From Polyangiaceae bacterium (GTDB lineage: Bacteria; Myxococcota_A; Polyangia; Polyangiales; Polyangiaceae), in contig JALHPN010000001.1 in NCBI GenBank assembly GCA_022842465.1, positions 1 to 64,000 on the forward strand: a DNA stretch of 64,000 nucleotides, read 5' to 3'. Under the pieces are notes generated by a model, which had not been told where the DNA came from, did not search any database, and saw only the letters and a list, made by a program, of their open reading frames with translations. The translations under genes were made by a program, and so were the position numbers. The number at the start of each line of letters is the position of its first letter. Positions within the stretch are counted from its first letter, which is position 1. Below, piece after piece: positions 17,621 through 26,013 of this stretch.

Positions 17621-19536
17621 TTCCAAACCTCCGACGTGACAGGGGTGCAATCGCTGCGCCGGGCGGGGCCGTCCGGTCCGCGGGGCGCGTTCCAGGCCTC
17701 GCCTCGCACGAAGCGGCCGGCGACGCCGAGCTCGCCGGTCGGCCACAGCACGAGGAGCGCGGCTCGGCACGGGGTCGCCGACCAGGCCTCGCGGCACGCG
17801 AGCTCGGGCTCGGCCGCTCCGCCTTCGCCGGCGGGCCACGCGAACGTCCGCCGGTAACGCGCCATCGGCACGTCGAGCACGAAGCGGACGTCGGCCGCGC
17901 GCACCGGGAGGTCGCCGCGCGGTCGCACGACGGGGCCCACGTCGAGATCGAGGACCAGGCGTCGACCGACGGGGACGTCCTCGACGATCCCGCAGTTCGC
18001 GCACAGGGCGACCCGGCGCGCGGCGATCGGGAGCACATGGTCGACGTGGAGGACCTGGAGGCTCCGGTCGCAGTAGCTGCAGCGCTCGGTGGGCTGAACG
18101 TGGATTCGCCCGCGGAGCGCGGTGGCGACCCCGGTCGGATTCGTCCATCGCGCGGCGAGGAAGTCGAGCATGGCCGTCCGCATCGCGGGCCCGGGCGCGT
18201 CGTCGCCCCCTTCGAGCGGGGCCTGTCGGAGGAGGGCGAGCTCGTAGCGCGCGAGCGCGGCCAGGACGGGCGCTCGGTCGTCCGCGCCCTCGCCGCGCGC
18301 GCCCCCTTCGCGCTCGGCGGGTGCGAGCGTCGCGAGCGCGCGGAGGAAGCCGAGCTGCGCGAAGCGAGTCGTCGCCAGCGTGGCGTCGTCCGGCGGGACG
18401 GAGATCGTCGCGAGCTCGAGCCGCGGCGCGCGCGTCGAGGGCGTGCAGCGGGGGTCGCCGACGAGCGCCATGCGGAACAGACGGTCTGCGGCCTGCCGTC
18501 GATTGTGGCGCCCGAGGGCGATCCCCACCGCTTCGCCCGCGCTGAGGTCCGCGGTGAGCACGTCCGTCGCGAGGTGTGTCCCGGTGACGATCTCCCAGCC
18601 CGCGACGAGGGCACCGACTCGGAGGTCCTCGACGAAGCGTCGGCTCAGCGACCAGAGCGGAGCGTTCGTCGACGGCGGCGGTCGCAGACCGAAGCAGATA
18701 CCCGCCACGAGGACACGAGCGCGGAGCTCGCTCGGGGCGAGGAGCTGGCCGCTCGCGAGCGCTTCCCGGATGTCGACCTTCTTCCGGAAGCAGTAGCCGT
18801 TCGTCTTGCACGTCGGGGCGAGCGCCCGGTCCCACGCATCGCCGACGTCCTGATCCATCGGGCAGAGGACGACCTCTTCGCTGAGGAAGGCGTCCACACC
18901 GTTCGAGTGCGTCACCACGGAGAGGACGCCGACGGCGTCGGCGAGGGCGTCGCGGACCGCGGGCGCCGAGCTCTTGCCGCCGACGAGGCGCCAGTCGGGC
19001 GCGATGTCCGTCACCGCGACGCCGGCCGACGCCACCATGTCGAGACGGCGGATCGCGATCGGGGTGGCGATCACGGCCGCGGCGGAGCGGGCGAGGACCT
19101 GGACACGGAGCTTCGACGCATCCTCTGCGAAGACCAGGCCTACGGCGGGGCGATCCTCGTCGCCGGAGTAGAGTCGCTCGAGCAGGGCGTCGTCGATGTG
19201 CTCGCGCAGGGTCACGATCACGTCGACGTTGCCGAGGCCGATGACCTCGGCAGCATCTCGGACGATGCCACCGTCGCGCCGCCCCGTGAGGTGGGCGTAG
19301 AGCCGAGCTTCCTCCTGGAGGCCCGGGCCGAGGGCGACGACGCGCCGCTCGAGGTCGAGCGCAGGCGGCGCCGTCGTCGTCGCGTCCACGACGGCGAGAC
19401 GACCGCCCATGAGCTCCGTCATGCGCCGGAGCGCGAGCGCTTCGCCGTCGTCGCGGATCGGCCAGACGGGGCGCCCCTCGAACCAGAGCAGCTCGCCCTC
19501 GATCGCGGGGGCGCAGGGCACGATCGCCGACGTCAT
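17617..19536 (-). CDS. Putative caspase-like (CHAT/C25-type) peptidase with C-terminal HNH-like zinc module
   Basis: 639 aa. Residues about 200-365 show the order of motifs seen in CHAT and C25 peptidases: His210 in VVTHSNG, Cys281 in ARVLVAGICFG, an AxGA-type helix region (VGALVAGWEIV), an LSAGEAVGIALGRH helix and LVGDP (358-362). A possible His210-Cys281 dyad follows. Residues 486-515 contain CSYC, HVDHVLP and CANC, like the zinc-braced HNH fold but without the later Asn. It overlaps both neighbours by four bases. A protease role in maturing the upstream peptides is attractive; a nuclease role is the alternative. Family assignment is by eye only. Confidence 0.5.
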   Translation of the reverse strand: MTSAIVPCAPAIEGELLWFEGRPVWPIRDDGEALALRRMTELMGGRLAVVDATTTAPPALDLERRVVALGPGLQEEARLYAHLTGRRDGGIVRDAAEVIGLGNVDVIVTLREHIDDALLERLYSGDEDRPAVGLVFAEDASKLRVQVLARSAAAVIATPIAIRRLDMVASAGVAVTDIAPDWRLVGGKSSAPAVRDALADAVGVLSVVTHSNGVDAFLSEEVVLCPMDQDVGDAWDRALAPTCKTNGYCFRKKVDIREALASGQLLAPSELRARVLVAGICFGLRPPPSTNAPLWSLSRRFVEDLRVGALVAGWEIVTGTHLATDVLTADLSAGEAVGIALGRHNRRQAADRLFRMALVGDPRCTPSTRAPRLELATISVPPDDATLATTRFAQLGFLRALATLAPAEREGGARGEGADDRAPVLAALARYELALLRQAPLEGGDDAPGPAMRTAMLDFLAARWTNPTGVATALRGRIHVQPTERCSYCDRSLQVLHVDHVLPIAARRVALCANCGIVEDVPVGRRLVLDLDVGPVVRPRGDLPVRAADVRFVLDVPMARYRRTFAWPAGEGGAAEPELACREAWSATPCRAALLVLWPTGELGVAGRFVRGEAWNAPRGPDGPARRSDCTPVTSEVWK

Positions 19537-21014
19537 GTCGAGCCCTTCTTCGTGAGGTCGACGAGGAGCCGCTCGAGGTCGCCGACGAAGCGTCGCGTGG
19601 CGGCGTCGTGCTCCGTGCTCTCGAGCGCCTCCTTCATGCCGCGGCACCGGTCGGCGAAGAACGGGGCACGCACCCCGCGGAGTCGCGACTCCGTGAAGTC
19701 CACCTTCACGAGGCTGGCCTCGTAGAGGGCTACCCCGCTGAGGTCCGCGCCTTCGAGGACCGACTGGTTCAGGCGCGCGTAGGTGAGGTTCGCGCTCCGG
19801 AGGTTCGCGCTCCGGAGGTCGGCCGCGACGTAGGCCTGCACGAGGTTCGCGTTCTCGAGCTTCGCCTCGAAGAGCGACATCGCCCGGGGCGGATCTCCCG
19901 TGAGGACGGCGCGATAGAGGTAGGCACTGCTCAGGTCGGCCCCCCCGAGGTCGCAGTCGCGGAAGAGGGCGCACCGCGCCGTCAACCGTCGCATGTCGGC
20001 GCGAGGCATCGTCGTCTCGACGAACCTCGCGTTCTCGGCGTTCGCGCCCTCGAGCACGACGCCCGGCAGGCGGCAGTCGACGAACGACGCGCCGTCGAGC
20101 TTCGCGGCGCGAAGAACCGCCCGTTCGATCGAGCACTGGTGGAAACGTGCGTCGTCGAGCGTCGCGCTCGCGAAGTCGGCAGAGGACAGCATGCAGTCGA
20201 GGAAGTCCCCGAGCGGGGCGCGCAGCCCGGCGCCGAGGACCGAGCCTCGCAGACCGTCGCATCGCAGCGCGGGCAAGTCGGCTTGCTCCAGCACGAGGTC
20301 GCCCGAGGCGGTAGGACGCTGGATGACGAGCGCACGTCCCGAGACGCGCGCGAGCCTCGTGCGGCTCATCCTGCACTTCGTGATGGTGACGCTTCCGACG
20401 GCGGACCCGTCGAAGTCGGCCTCGTCGAGGATGCACTCGTTGAACGTCGACCCCTGGAGGATCGCCTGCCCGAAGCGCGCCGTCGCGAGGTCGCACTGGT
20501 AGAAGGTCGTCCCCGCGAGCATGGCCCGGTCGAAGGTTGCGGACGTGAGCTTGCAGCCGTGGAAGAGGGCGCCCGTCGCGTCGACGAGGTCTCGGAGGTC
20601 GGCGTCGCTGAAGTTGCAGACCTGAGCGGCGAGCGCATGGACGTAGGCGCCGCGGAGGTTCGCTCCGGAGAGGTCCGTGCGCTCCATCCCCGGGCAGACG
20701 AGGGAGGCCTCCGAGAGGTTCGCTCCGGCGAGTCGCGTCCGGTGGAGACAGGCCCGGTTCAGCGACGCGCGGCGGAGGTCGAAGCCCGCGAGGTCCAGCC
20801 CCGCGAGGTCGGTGTCGTCGAGGACGAGACCGCGCCCGGTCGCGTTCAGGAGCGCCGTCGTGAGGGCCGCTACGCGCGCGCACGCCTCGCTCCGGGGCGC
20901 GAGCTTCGACCACTCCCGGAGGAGCGCGTCGTGCGGACGCTCTGGAGCGGCGGCTCCCGCCGTCGCGACGGGGAGAGAGCCATCGATGGCGTGAGGATGT
21001 CGAGCTTCGATCAT
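19533..21014 (-). CDS. Pentapeptide-repeat protein
   Basis: 493 aa made mainly of A(D/N)LxX pentapeptides from residue 70 to about 450 (for example DLAGLDLAGFDLRRASL, LRSANLRSANLTYARL), which fold as a right-handed quadrilateral beta-helix. About 55 non-repeat residues precede it. Some family members (Qnr, McbG) protect DNA gyrase from toxins or peptide antibiotics; others are of unknown role. ATG 21014 is used since upstream residues look like untranslated leader. It is the first gene of the overlapping operon, just after the hairpin at 21061-21097. A self-immunity role is a guess. Confidence 0.85.
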   Translation of the reverse strand: MIEARHPHAIDGSLPVATAGAAAPERPHDALLREWSKLAPRSEACARVAALTTALLNATGRGLVLDDTDLAGLDLAGFDLRRASLNRACLHRTRLAGANLSEASLVCPGMERTDLSGANLRGAYVHALAAQVCNFSDADLRDLVDATGALFHGCKLTSATFDRAMLAGTTFYQCDLATARFGQAILQGSTFNECILDEADFDGSAVGSVTITKCRMSRTRLARVSGRALVIQRPTASGDLVLEQADLPALRCDGLRGSVLGAGLRAPLGDFLDCMLSSADFASATLDDARFHQCSIERAVLRAAKLDGASFVDCRLPGVVLEGANAENARFVETTMPRADMRRLTARCALFRDCDLGGADLSSAYLYRAVLTGDPPRAMSLFEAKLENANLVQAYVAADLRSANLRSANLTYARLNQSVLEGADLSGVALYEASLVKVDFTESRLRGVRAPFFADRCRGMKEALESTEHDAATRRFVGDLERLLVDLTKKGST

Positions 21015-21060
21015 GACGACTGTCCGGGAATGAGGGGCGCGAGGAGAAGTAGGCCAGAGG

Positions 21061-21097
21061 CCCGCGGTGGTGGCGCCTTGCGGGCCACCACCGCGGG
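21061..21097 (-). terminator. Perfect 14-bp hairpin after peptide gene A
   Basis: The arms CCCGCGGTGGTGGC (21061-21074) and GCCACCACCGCGGG (21084-21097) are exact inverted repeats around a 9-nt loop. It lies 58 nt downstream of the peptide A stop and 47 nt upstream of the pentapeptide-repeat gene. No U-run is present. It may terminate the abundant peptide transcript partially, letting a fraction read into the enzyme operon, the arrangement common in peptide antibiotic loci. Confidence 0.7.
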
Positions 21098-21154
21098 TCA
21101 CGGCAAGCGCGAGGCGAGCGCGTCACGCAGCAGGTGTGCGTGTCGCGCGCGCGC

Positions 21155-21388
21155 TCACCAGCAGAAGGCTCCGCACTTGATGTTCACGCCGAAGGAGTGC
21201 AGGGCCACGCACGCCTTCTCGTCGAGCTCGGAGCTGCGCCCCGAGTCGTCGCTCGACGTGCCTTCGCCGGCCTTCCGGTCGCCGCCCAGGACCTGGACCT
21301 TGACGTCCTCGGTCTGCGTCGGCTCCGCCTCTGCGGCGCAGCCGACGAGGCCGAGCCCGAGGAGTGTCACGAGAGTGTTCTTGTTCAT
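21155..21388 (-). CDS. Short lipobox-leader Cys-rich peptide A (candidate precursor)
   Basis: 77 aa. The first 17 residues are a lipoprotein-type signal ending LVGC (Cys17). An acidic, Ser/Gly/Thr-rich middle contains VQVLGGD (31-37), which resembles a double-glycine site. The C-terminus is hydrophobic with Cys60, Cys72 and Cys76, ending SFGVNIKCGAFCW. A GGAG Shine-Dalgarno lies 5 nt before ATG 21388. It is paralogous to peptide B, with both ends conserved and the middle diverged, as in precursor families. It could instead be a plain small lipoprotein. No known RiPP family was recognised. Confidence 0.7.
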   Translation of the reverse strand: MNKNTLVTLLGLGLVGCAAEAEPTQTEDVKVQVLGGDRKAGEGTSSDDSGRSSELDEKACVALHSFGVNIKCGAFCW

Positions 21389-21608
21389 GTCGTCTCCAGA
21401 AAAGAGGTGCATGCGCACCAGTCCAACCGTCGCGATCACGCGGCACCGAGGGCGCCGAGCGAAGGCGAGCGATGACGATGCCTCTTGCACGCGACGGGCC
21501 GGTCGGACGTCCCGTAGATCTCCGCTCCCGCGTGTGCGGGTTGCTCACTTCACGATCTCGCGACGCGCGATGTGGGATCGAAGCGACGAGCGGCGGGGAA
21601 GGGCCGTG

Positions 21609-21650
21609 GGCCCGTGGCGGTGGCGCCTCGCGGGCCACCCGCCACGGGCC
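21609..21650 (-). terminator. Hairpin after peptide gene B
   Basis: GGCCCGTGGCGGTGGC (21609-21624) pairs with GCCACCCGCCACGGGCC (21634-21650) with one bulged base. It is at the equivalent place, about 55 nt after the peptide B stop, and belongs to the same duplicated block as the hairpin at 21061-21097. Confidence 0.65.
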
Positions 21651-21704
21651 ACGGCGAGCGCGAGGCGGTGCGTCACGCAGCGGGTATGCGTGTCGCGCGC
21701 GCTC

Positions 21705-21935
21705 TCACCAGCACCAAGCTCCGCACTTGATGTTCACGCCGAAGGACTGCAGCATGCAGGCCTTCTCGTCGAGCTCGGAGCTCCGAGCCGACTCGTCGCC
21801 CGACGAGGCTTCGTCGGTCTGCTGATCGCCGCCGAGGACCTGGACCTTGACGTCGTCGGTCTGCGTCGGCTCCGTCTCGGCAGCGCAGCCGACGAGGCCG
21901 AGCCCGAGGAGGGTCACGAGAGTGTTCTTGTTCAT
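21705..21935 (-). CDS. Short lipobox-leader Cys-rich peptide B (candidate precursor)
   Basis: 76 aa paralogue of the gene at 21155-21388. The first 17 residues are identical (lipobox LVGC, Cys17) and VQVLGGD is kept. The C-terminus has Cys60, Cys71 and Cys75 and ends SFGVNIKCGAWCW. The middle (residues 38-50) differs most. A GGAG ribosome site lies 12 nt upstream of the ATG. Paired GTGATCAC palindromes lie about 170 nt upstream. It is the first gene in the minus-strand series leading to the enzyme operon. Confidence 0.7.
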   Translation of the reverse strand: MNKNTLVTLLGLGLVGCAAETEPTQTDDVKVQVLGGDQQTDEASSGDESARSSELDEKACMLQSFGVNIKCGAWCW

Positions 21936-22102
21936 GTGTGTCGTCGTCTCCTGAAAGAGGTGCAGGCGCACCGGTCCACCCGTCGCGCTCACGCGGCGAT
22001 GCGCCGAGCGAAGGCGAGCGAGAACCGTGCGCTCTGCACGCGATGGGCCCTTCGGTCGCGCAGCGATCTTTCGAGCGCGCGCTCGACCGGCCGTCCCAGA
22101 TC

Positions 22103-22131
22103 GTGATCACGCTCGCACGAACCGTGATCAC
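22103..22131. promoter_or_regulatory. Paired GTGATCAC palindromes, possible operator
   Basis: Two exact 8-bp palindromes GTGATCAC occur at 22103-22110 and 22124-22131, start to start 21 bp, that is two helical turns, so both face the same side of DNA. They lie between peptide gene B (minus strand, start 21935) and fusA (plus strand, start 22497). A dimeric regulator could bind here. The rest of the 561-bp gap (21936-22496) shows no gene; a clear fusA promoter was not found. Confidence 0.4.
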
Positions 22132-22496
22132 ATCGCGCGCCTGCTCGGAGCGACGACGTGTCTCGCGCGGTGTGAACTCTGTTGCACCTCGAGCGCACGC
22201 TTGCGCTCATCTGGTCGCCTTGCACGCTCCGCGCCGCACGGGGGGCGGTCCAGCCCAGGACCGCCTCGGGCCCCGCCGCGGCGAGCCGTCGACGCCGGCC
22301 AGCCCGACCGTGGGACCGAGGAAAACGCTCGGCGCGCCGCTGCCGTAGGCCCCGCGGGGGCGCCGAGCAGGCGGCTCCTCTCGGGGAAACGCCCGGCCTC
22401 GAAGACGGATGTCGCGGAAAACGCGTCGCCGTGGTACCCGGTGCGCCGAACCCGAGGCCACTCCGGCCCGGCCGTACTCACGAAGAGAGAGACCCC

Positions 22497-24632
22497 TTGG
22501 CCGCTCGCATCCCCCTCGAACGCATTCGCAACATCGGTATCTCGGCCCACATCGACTCGGGCAAGACGACGCTCACCGAGCGCATCTTGTTCTATACGGG
22601 CCGCATCCACGCCATCCACGAGGTCCGCGGCAAGGACGGCGTCGGCGCGAAGATGGACTCGATGGACCTGGAACGTGAGAAGGGCATCACGATCCAGTCC
22701 GCCGCGACGTACTGCGTGTGGAACGGCTCGCAGACGCAGCTGACCCCGCACAACATCAACATCATCGACACGCCAGGCCACGTCGACTTCACGATCGAGG
22801 TCGAGCGCGCCCTCCGCGTCCTCGACGGCGCCGTCCTCGTGCTCGACTCGGGCAAGGGCGTGCAGAGCCAGTCGATCACCGTCGACAAGCAGATGAAGCG
22901 GTACAAGGTCCCGCGCATCGCGTTCGTCAACAAGATGGACAACCCCGGCGCGAACTACGACCGCGTCGCGGCGATGCTGAAGGAGAAGCTCGGGCACCAC
23001 CCGGTCAAGCTCCAGGTGCCGATGGGCGCCGAGCAGGACTTCAAGGGCATCATCGACCCGATCCTCGGCCGCGCGTACTTCTTCGACGGCAAGGACGGCG
23101 AGAAGGTCCGCGACGAGGACATCCCTGCCGAGTTCGCGGACGCGGCCAAGGCGGCGCGCGAGCAGATCATCGAAGGTGTCGCCGACGTCGACGACGAGCT
23201 CGCGGAGAAGTTCCTCGGCGGCGAGGAGATCTCGGTGGAGCAGCTCCGCGCCGCGATCCGGCGGGCGACGCTCGCGCTCAAGATGACGCCGGTCATGTGC
23301 GGCTCGGCGATCAAGAACAAGGGCGTCCAGCTCCTGCTCGACGGCGTCGTGCACTACCTCCCGAACCCGAAGGAGGTCGTCAACGAGGCGCACGATCAGG
23401 CGAACGGCGAGGCGAAGGTCACGGTCGAGTCCGACCCGACGAAGCCGTTCGTCGGCCTCGCCTTCAAGCTCCAGCAGGACAAGTACGGCCAACTCACCTA
23501 CTTCCGCGTCTACCAGGGCACGGTCAAGGCGGGCGACACCATCTTCAACACCTCGAACGAGATGCGAAAGGTGCGCGTCCCGCGCATGTTCCGTATGCAC
23601 TCCGAGGACCGTGAAGAGGTGGAATCGGCCGAGTCCGGCGACATCGTCGCGTTCTACGGCGTCGAGGCGAGCTCCGGCGAGACGTTCACCGACGGGAAGG
23701 TCAACTGGACCCTCACGTCCATGCACGTCCCCGCGGCCGTCATCTCCCTCGCGGTGGCCCCGAAGGACCGCGCGGCCGAGGCGAACTTCTCGAAGGCGCT
23801 GAACCGCTTCACGAAGGAAGACCCGACGTTCCGCGTCCACCAGGACGAGGAGTCCCAGCAGACGATCATCTCCGGGATGGGCGAGCTCCACCTCGACATC
23901 TACATGGAGCGCATGCGGCGCGAGTACAACTGCCCGGTCATCGCCGGTCAGCCGCAGGTCGCCTACCGCGAGTCGGTCACCCGTCGCGCGGAGATCAACT
24001 ACACGCACAAGAAGCAGACGGGCGGCTCCGGCCAGTACGCGAAGGTCCTGGGGTACATCGAGCCCCTCCCGGCCGACGCGGTCGAGGCCTACGAGTTCGT
24101 CGACGACGTCACGGGCGGCGCCATCCCGCGCGAGTTCATCTCGTCGTGTGACAAGGGCTTCCGCGACGGCGTGAAGAAGGGGACGCTCATCGGCTTCCCC
24201 GTCGTCGGCGTCCGCGTGGCGGTCAACGACGGCGCTTCGCACGCGGTCGACTCGTCCGAGATGGCGTTCAAGACGGCGGCCCTCATGGGCTTCCGCGAGG
24301 CCTACCAGCAGGCGGGTCCGACCATCCTCGAGCCGATCATGAAGGTCGAGATCGAGGCGCCGACCGAGTTCCAGGGCTCGGTCGTCGGTCAGGTCAACCA
24401 GCGGCGCGGCGTCATCATGGAGACGCGCGCCGGCGACGACAGCGTGAGCATCACGGCCGAGGTCCCGCTGAACGCGATGTTCGGCTACTCGACCGACCTC
24501 CGCTCTGCGACGCAGGGCAAGGGCACGTTCACGATGGAGTTCGCCAAGTACGCCATCGTCCCGCGCCAGGAGCAGGACGAGATGATCAAGAAGTACAAGG
24601 AGAAGCTCGCGGCGGAGCAGAAGGCGAAGTAG
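22497..24632 (+). CDS. fusA: Elongation factor G, spdEFG1/mitochondrial-like type
   Basis: 711 aa translocation GTPase. The P-loop is AHIDSGKT (17-24) rather than the AHIDAGKT of standard [40 protein letters not shown] and the [11 protein letters not shown] box match the mitochondrial EF-G1/spdEFG1 group known from spirochaetes, planctomycetes and delta-proteobacteria. The start is TTG at 22497, giving [15 protein letters not shown], which matches the family N-terminus; GAAGAGAGAG precedes it. It sits alone, away from rpsL, rpsG and tuf, and ends at a strong terminator. Confidence 0.93.
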   Translation: MAARIPLERIRNIGISAHIDSGKTTLTERILFYTGRIHAIHEVRGKDGVGAKMDSMDLEREKGITIQSAATYCVWNGSQTQLTPHNINIIDTPGHVDFTIEVERALRVLDGAVLVLDSGKGVQSQSITVDKQMKRYKVPRIAFVNKMDNPGANYDRVAAMLKEKLGHHPVKLQVPMGAEQDFKGIIDPILGRAYFFDGKDGEKVRDEDIPAEFADAAKAAREQIIEGVADVDDELAEKFLGGEEISVEQLRAAIRRATLALKMTPVMCGSAIKNKGVQLLLDGVVHYLPNPKEVVNEAHDQANGEAKVTVESDPTKPFVGLAFKLQQDKYGQLTYFRVYQGTVKAGDTIFNTSNEMRKVRVPRMFRMHSEDREEVESAESGDIVAFYGVEASSGETFTDGKVNWTLTSMHVPAAVISLAVAPKDRAAEANFSKALNRFTKEDPTFRVHQDEESQQTIISGMGELHLDIYMERMRREYNCPVIAGQPQVAYRESVTRRAEINYTHKKQTGGSGQYAKVLGYIEPLPADAVEAYEFVDDVTGGAIPREFISSCDKGFRDGVKKGTLIGFPVVGVRVAVNDGASHAVDSSEMAFKTAALMGFREAYQQAGPTILEPIMKVEIEAPTEFQGSVVGQVNQRRGVIMETRAGDDSVSITAEVPLNAMFGYSTDLRSATQGKGTFTMEFAKYAIVPRQEQDEMIKKYKEKLAAEQKAK

Positions 24633-24658
24633 TCGCCTCGGAGCTCACAGCGACGACG

Positions 24659-24692
24659 AAGGCCTCTCGGTCCGGATGGATCGAGGGGCCTT
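24659..24692 (+). terminator. Terminator after fusA
   Basis: AAGGCCTCTCGGTCC (24659-24673) pairs with GGATCGAGGGGCCTT (24678-24692) around a 4-nt loop, followed by CGTGTTAG. It begins 27 nt after the fusA stop. The left arm is the same sequence as that of the terminator after rpsS. Confidence 0.8.
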
Positions 24693-24712
24693 CGTGTTAG
24701 AGGGGAGAAGCG

Positions 24713-25549
24713 ATGAACGGCTCGACCTTGGCCTGCCTCGTCCTCGTCCTCGTCGCCGCGACGCTCGGCTGCTCCAGGCCGTCGCCGCGTCCGGGCGAGG
24801 CCGCGCCGGCGTCGTCCGCGCCGGCGGTGTCCGCGCCGGCGTTGTCTGCCCCCGCCCCCTCGCGGGACGCCCCCGTCGTGACCATGGACGAGATCGAGAG
24901 TGACTTCGCGATCGTGTTTCCCTCCGCGGCGCACCTTCGCGAGAAACGCGTGCGCGAGGTGGTCGCCTCGACGTCCTCCGGCGTGGGCTCGGTCACGCGC
25001 CAGGAGACGCGTCGCTACGACGATGCCGGGCGGTGCGTCTTCGAGCAGGTGCGCGAGGGAGCGAAGCAACTCTACACGCGGGAGACGAAGGCTCTCCCCG
25101 ACGGGAGGTGGCGCACGTTCACGAAGGACGACGTCTGGAACACCGAGCACGAGACGCTCTCCACGCACGACGCCGCAGGACGGACGACGTCGCGGACGAC
25201 GGAGCATGGCGTCGAGCGCGCGACGTACGAGCTCCGCGGCGCGGTCGTCGCGAAGACGACGTACGAGGGGAAAGAAGGCGTCTTCCGCGTCGACGTCCAC
25301 GAGCGCGACGGCTCCGGCCGCGAGATACGGCGCGTCGTCCGACGCGGCGAGGCGGTCGTCGAGCTGAGACCCGCCTACGACGGCGCGGGGAACCTCGCGC
25401 GAGTCTCCGTGATCGAGGGGGAGCGCCCGATCCTCGATCGCATCTTCGTCATCGAAGGCGGGCGGCTCGTCGAAGAGCGGGTGGCCTCGCATGTCCCTGC
25501 CGTCGCCAGCGAACGAACGACGTTCACGTATCGCTCGGAGGCACCATGA
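24713..25549 (+). CDS. Lipoprotein of unknown function
   Basis: 278 aa. A lipoprotein signal ends at TLGC (Cys20). A low-complexity Ala/Pro/Ser linker follows, coded by three nearly identical 15-nt repeats (about 24807-24851). The mature part is rich in beta-strand-like segments with YDxxGR motifs (YDDAGR, HDAAGR, YDGAGN) spaced along it, recalling YD/RHS-type repeats. The stop overlaps the next start by four bases (ATGA). Function unknown; probably on the outer envelope. Confidence 0.75.
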   Translation: MNGSTLACLVLVLVAATLGCSRPSPRPGEAAPASSAPAVSAPALSAPAPSRDAPVVTMDEIESDFAIVFPSAAHLREKRVREVVASTSSGVGSVTRQETRRYDDAGRCVFEQVREGAKQLYTRETKALPDGRWRTFTKDDVWNTEHETLSTHDAAGRTTSRTTEHGVERATYELRGAVVAKTTYEGKEGVFRVDVHERDGSGREIRRVVRRGEAVVELRPAYDGAGNLARVSVIEGERPILDRIFVIEGGRLVEERVASHVPAVASERTTFTYRSEAP

Positions 25550-25947
25550 GCGTACGGGAAGGGGTGCCCCTCGCGCTCGCGGCCGCGCTCACGATCGCGA
25601 TCGTACCCGCGAGCAGCGGATGCGACGACCCGCTCGGAGGGTGCCGGTCGACGAGCACGCAGGCGGCTGACCGCATCATCAACGCGTGGTGCGAGCGCTG
25701 GGTCGCGTGCGACACGACGCGAGGCACCGTGGCCGACTGCAAGACGCAGCGCATCGGCACCGCCGCCGTGAGCGACGAGACAGGATGCGCGTCGGACTGC
25801 TCGCGCGACTCGTTCTGCGCCCGGTCCACATGCACGGAGGAGCGGATCGTCCAGTGCGAGGACCTCTCGCGCGCGATGGTCTGCGGCGAGATGAGCAAGG
25901 GCGCGGTCGTCTCGTACCCTGACGTCTGTGACAGCTGCTTCCGCTGA
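25546..25947 (+). CDS. Small Cys-rich lipoprotein, unknown function
   Basis: 133 aa. A hydrophobic N-terminus ends SSGC (Cys26). Twelve further cysteines are spread through the mature part (for example CERWVAC, CASDC, CARSTC), suggesting several disulphides in the periplasm or at the surface. It is coupled by an ATGA overlap to the lipoprotein upstream. Cys-rich lipoproteins of this kind are common in myxobacteria; no function is recognised. Confidence 0.75.
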   Translation: MSVREGVPLALAAALTIAIVPASSGCDDPLGGCRSTSTQAADRIINAWCERWVACDTTRGTVADCKTQRIGTAAVSDETGCASDCSRDSFCARSTCTEERIVQCEDLSRAMVCGEMSKGAVVSYPDVCDSCFR

Positions 25948-26013
25948 CGCGGCAGACCGCCCCTTTCGCGCGCCGCGTCGTCGTGCGCTGATCGGCGCGA
26001 TGGTGGTCGGGCC

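Larger units (their letters stand above)
21050..22060. repeat. Tandem duplication of a peptide gene with its leader and terminator
   Basis: Two imperfect copies, about 21050-21500 and 21598-22060, sit one unit (about 550 bp) apart. Each contains, in transcription order, about 120 nt of similar leader, the coding region, and a hairpin. Both leaders hold GGTGC/GCACC half-sites (21406-21419 and 21959-21972) just before the ribosome site. Similarity stops upstream of about 21500 and 22060. The copies have diverged noticeably, so the duplication is not very recent. Confidence 0.75.

Noticed and set aside
21155-21935. Peptides as known lanthipeptide, lasso or sactipeptide precursors
   Set aside because: No LanM/LanB, lasso cyclase or SPASM-type gene is present, and the C-terminus does not match a family I recognise.
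17476-22106. Long plus-strand frames opposite the caspase-like, pentapeptide-repeat and peptide genes
   Set aside because: They are composition shadows. The minus-strand frames have clear motifs, ATGA overlaps and ribosome sites.
22128-24242. 704-codon frame antisense to fusA
   Set aside because: EF-G is unambiguous on the other strand; the antisense product is repetitive, rich in Val, Arg and Asp, and has no motif.
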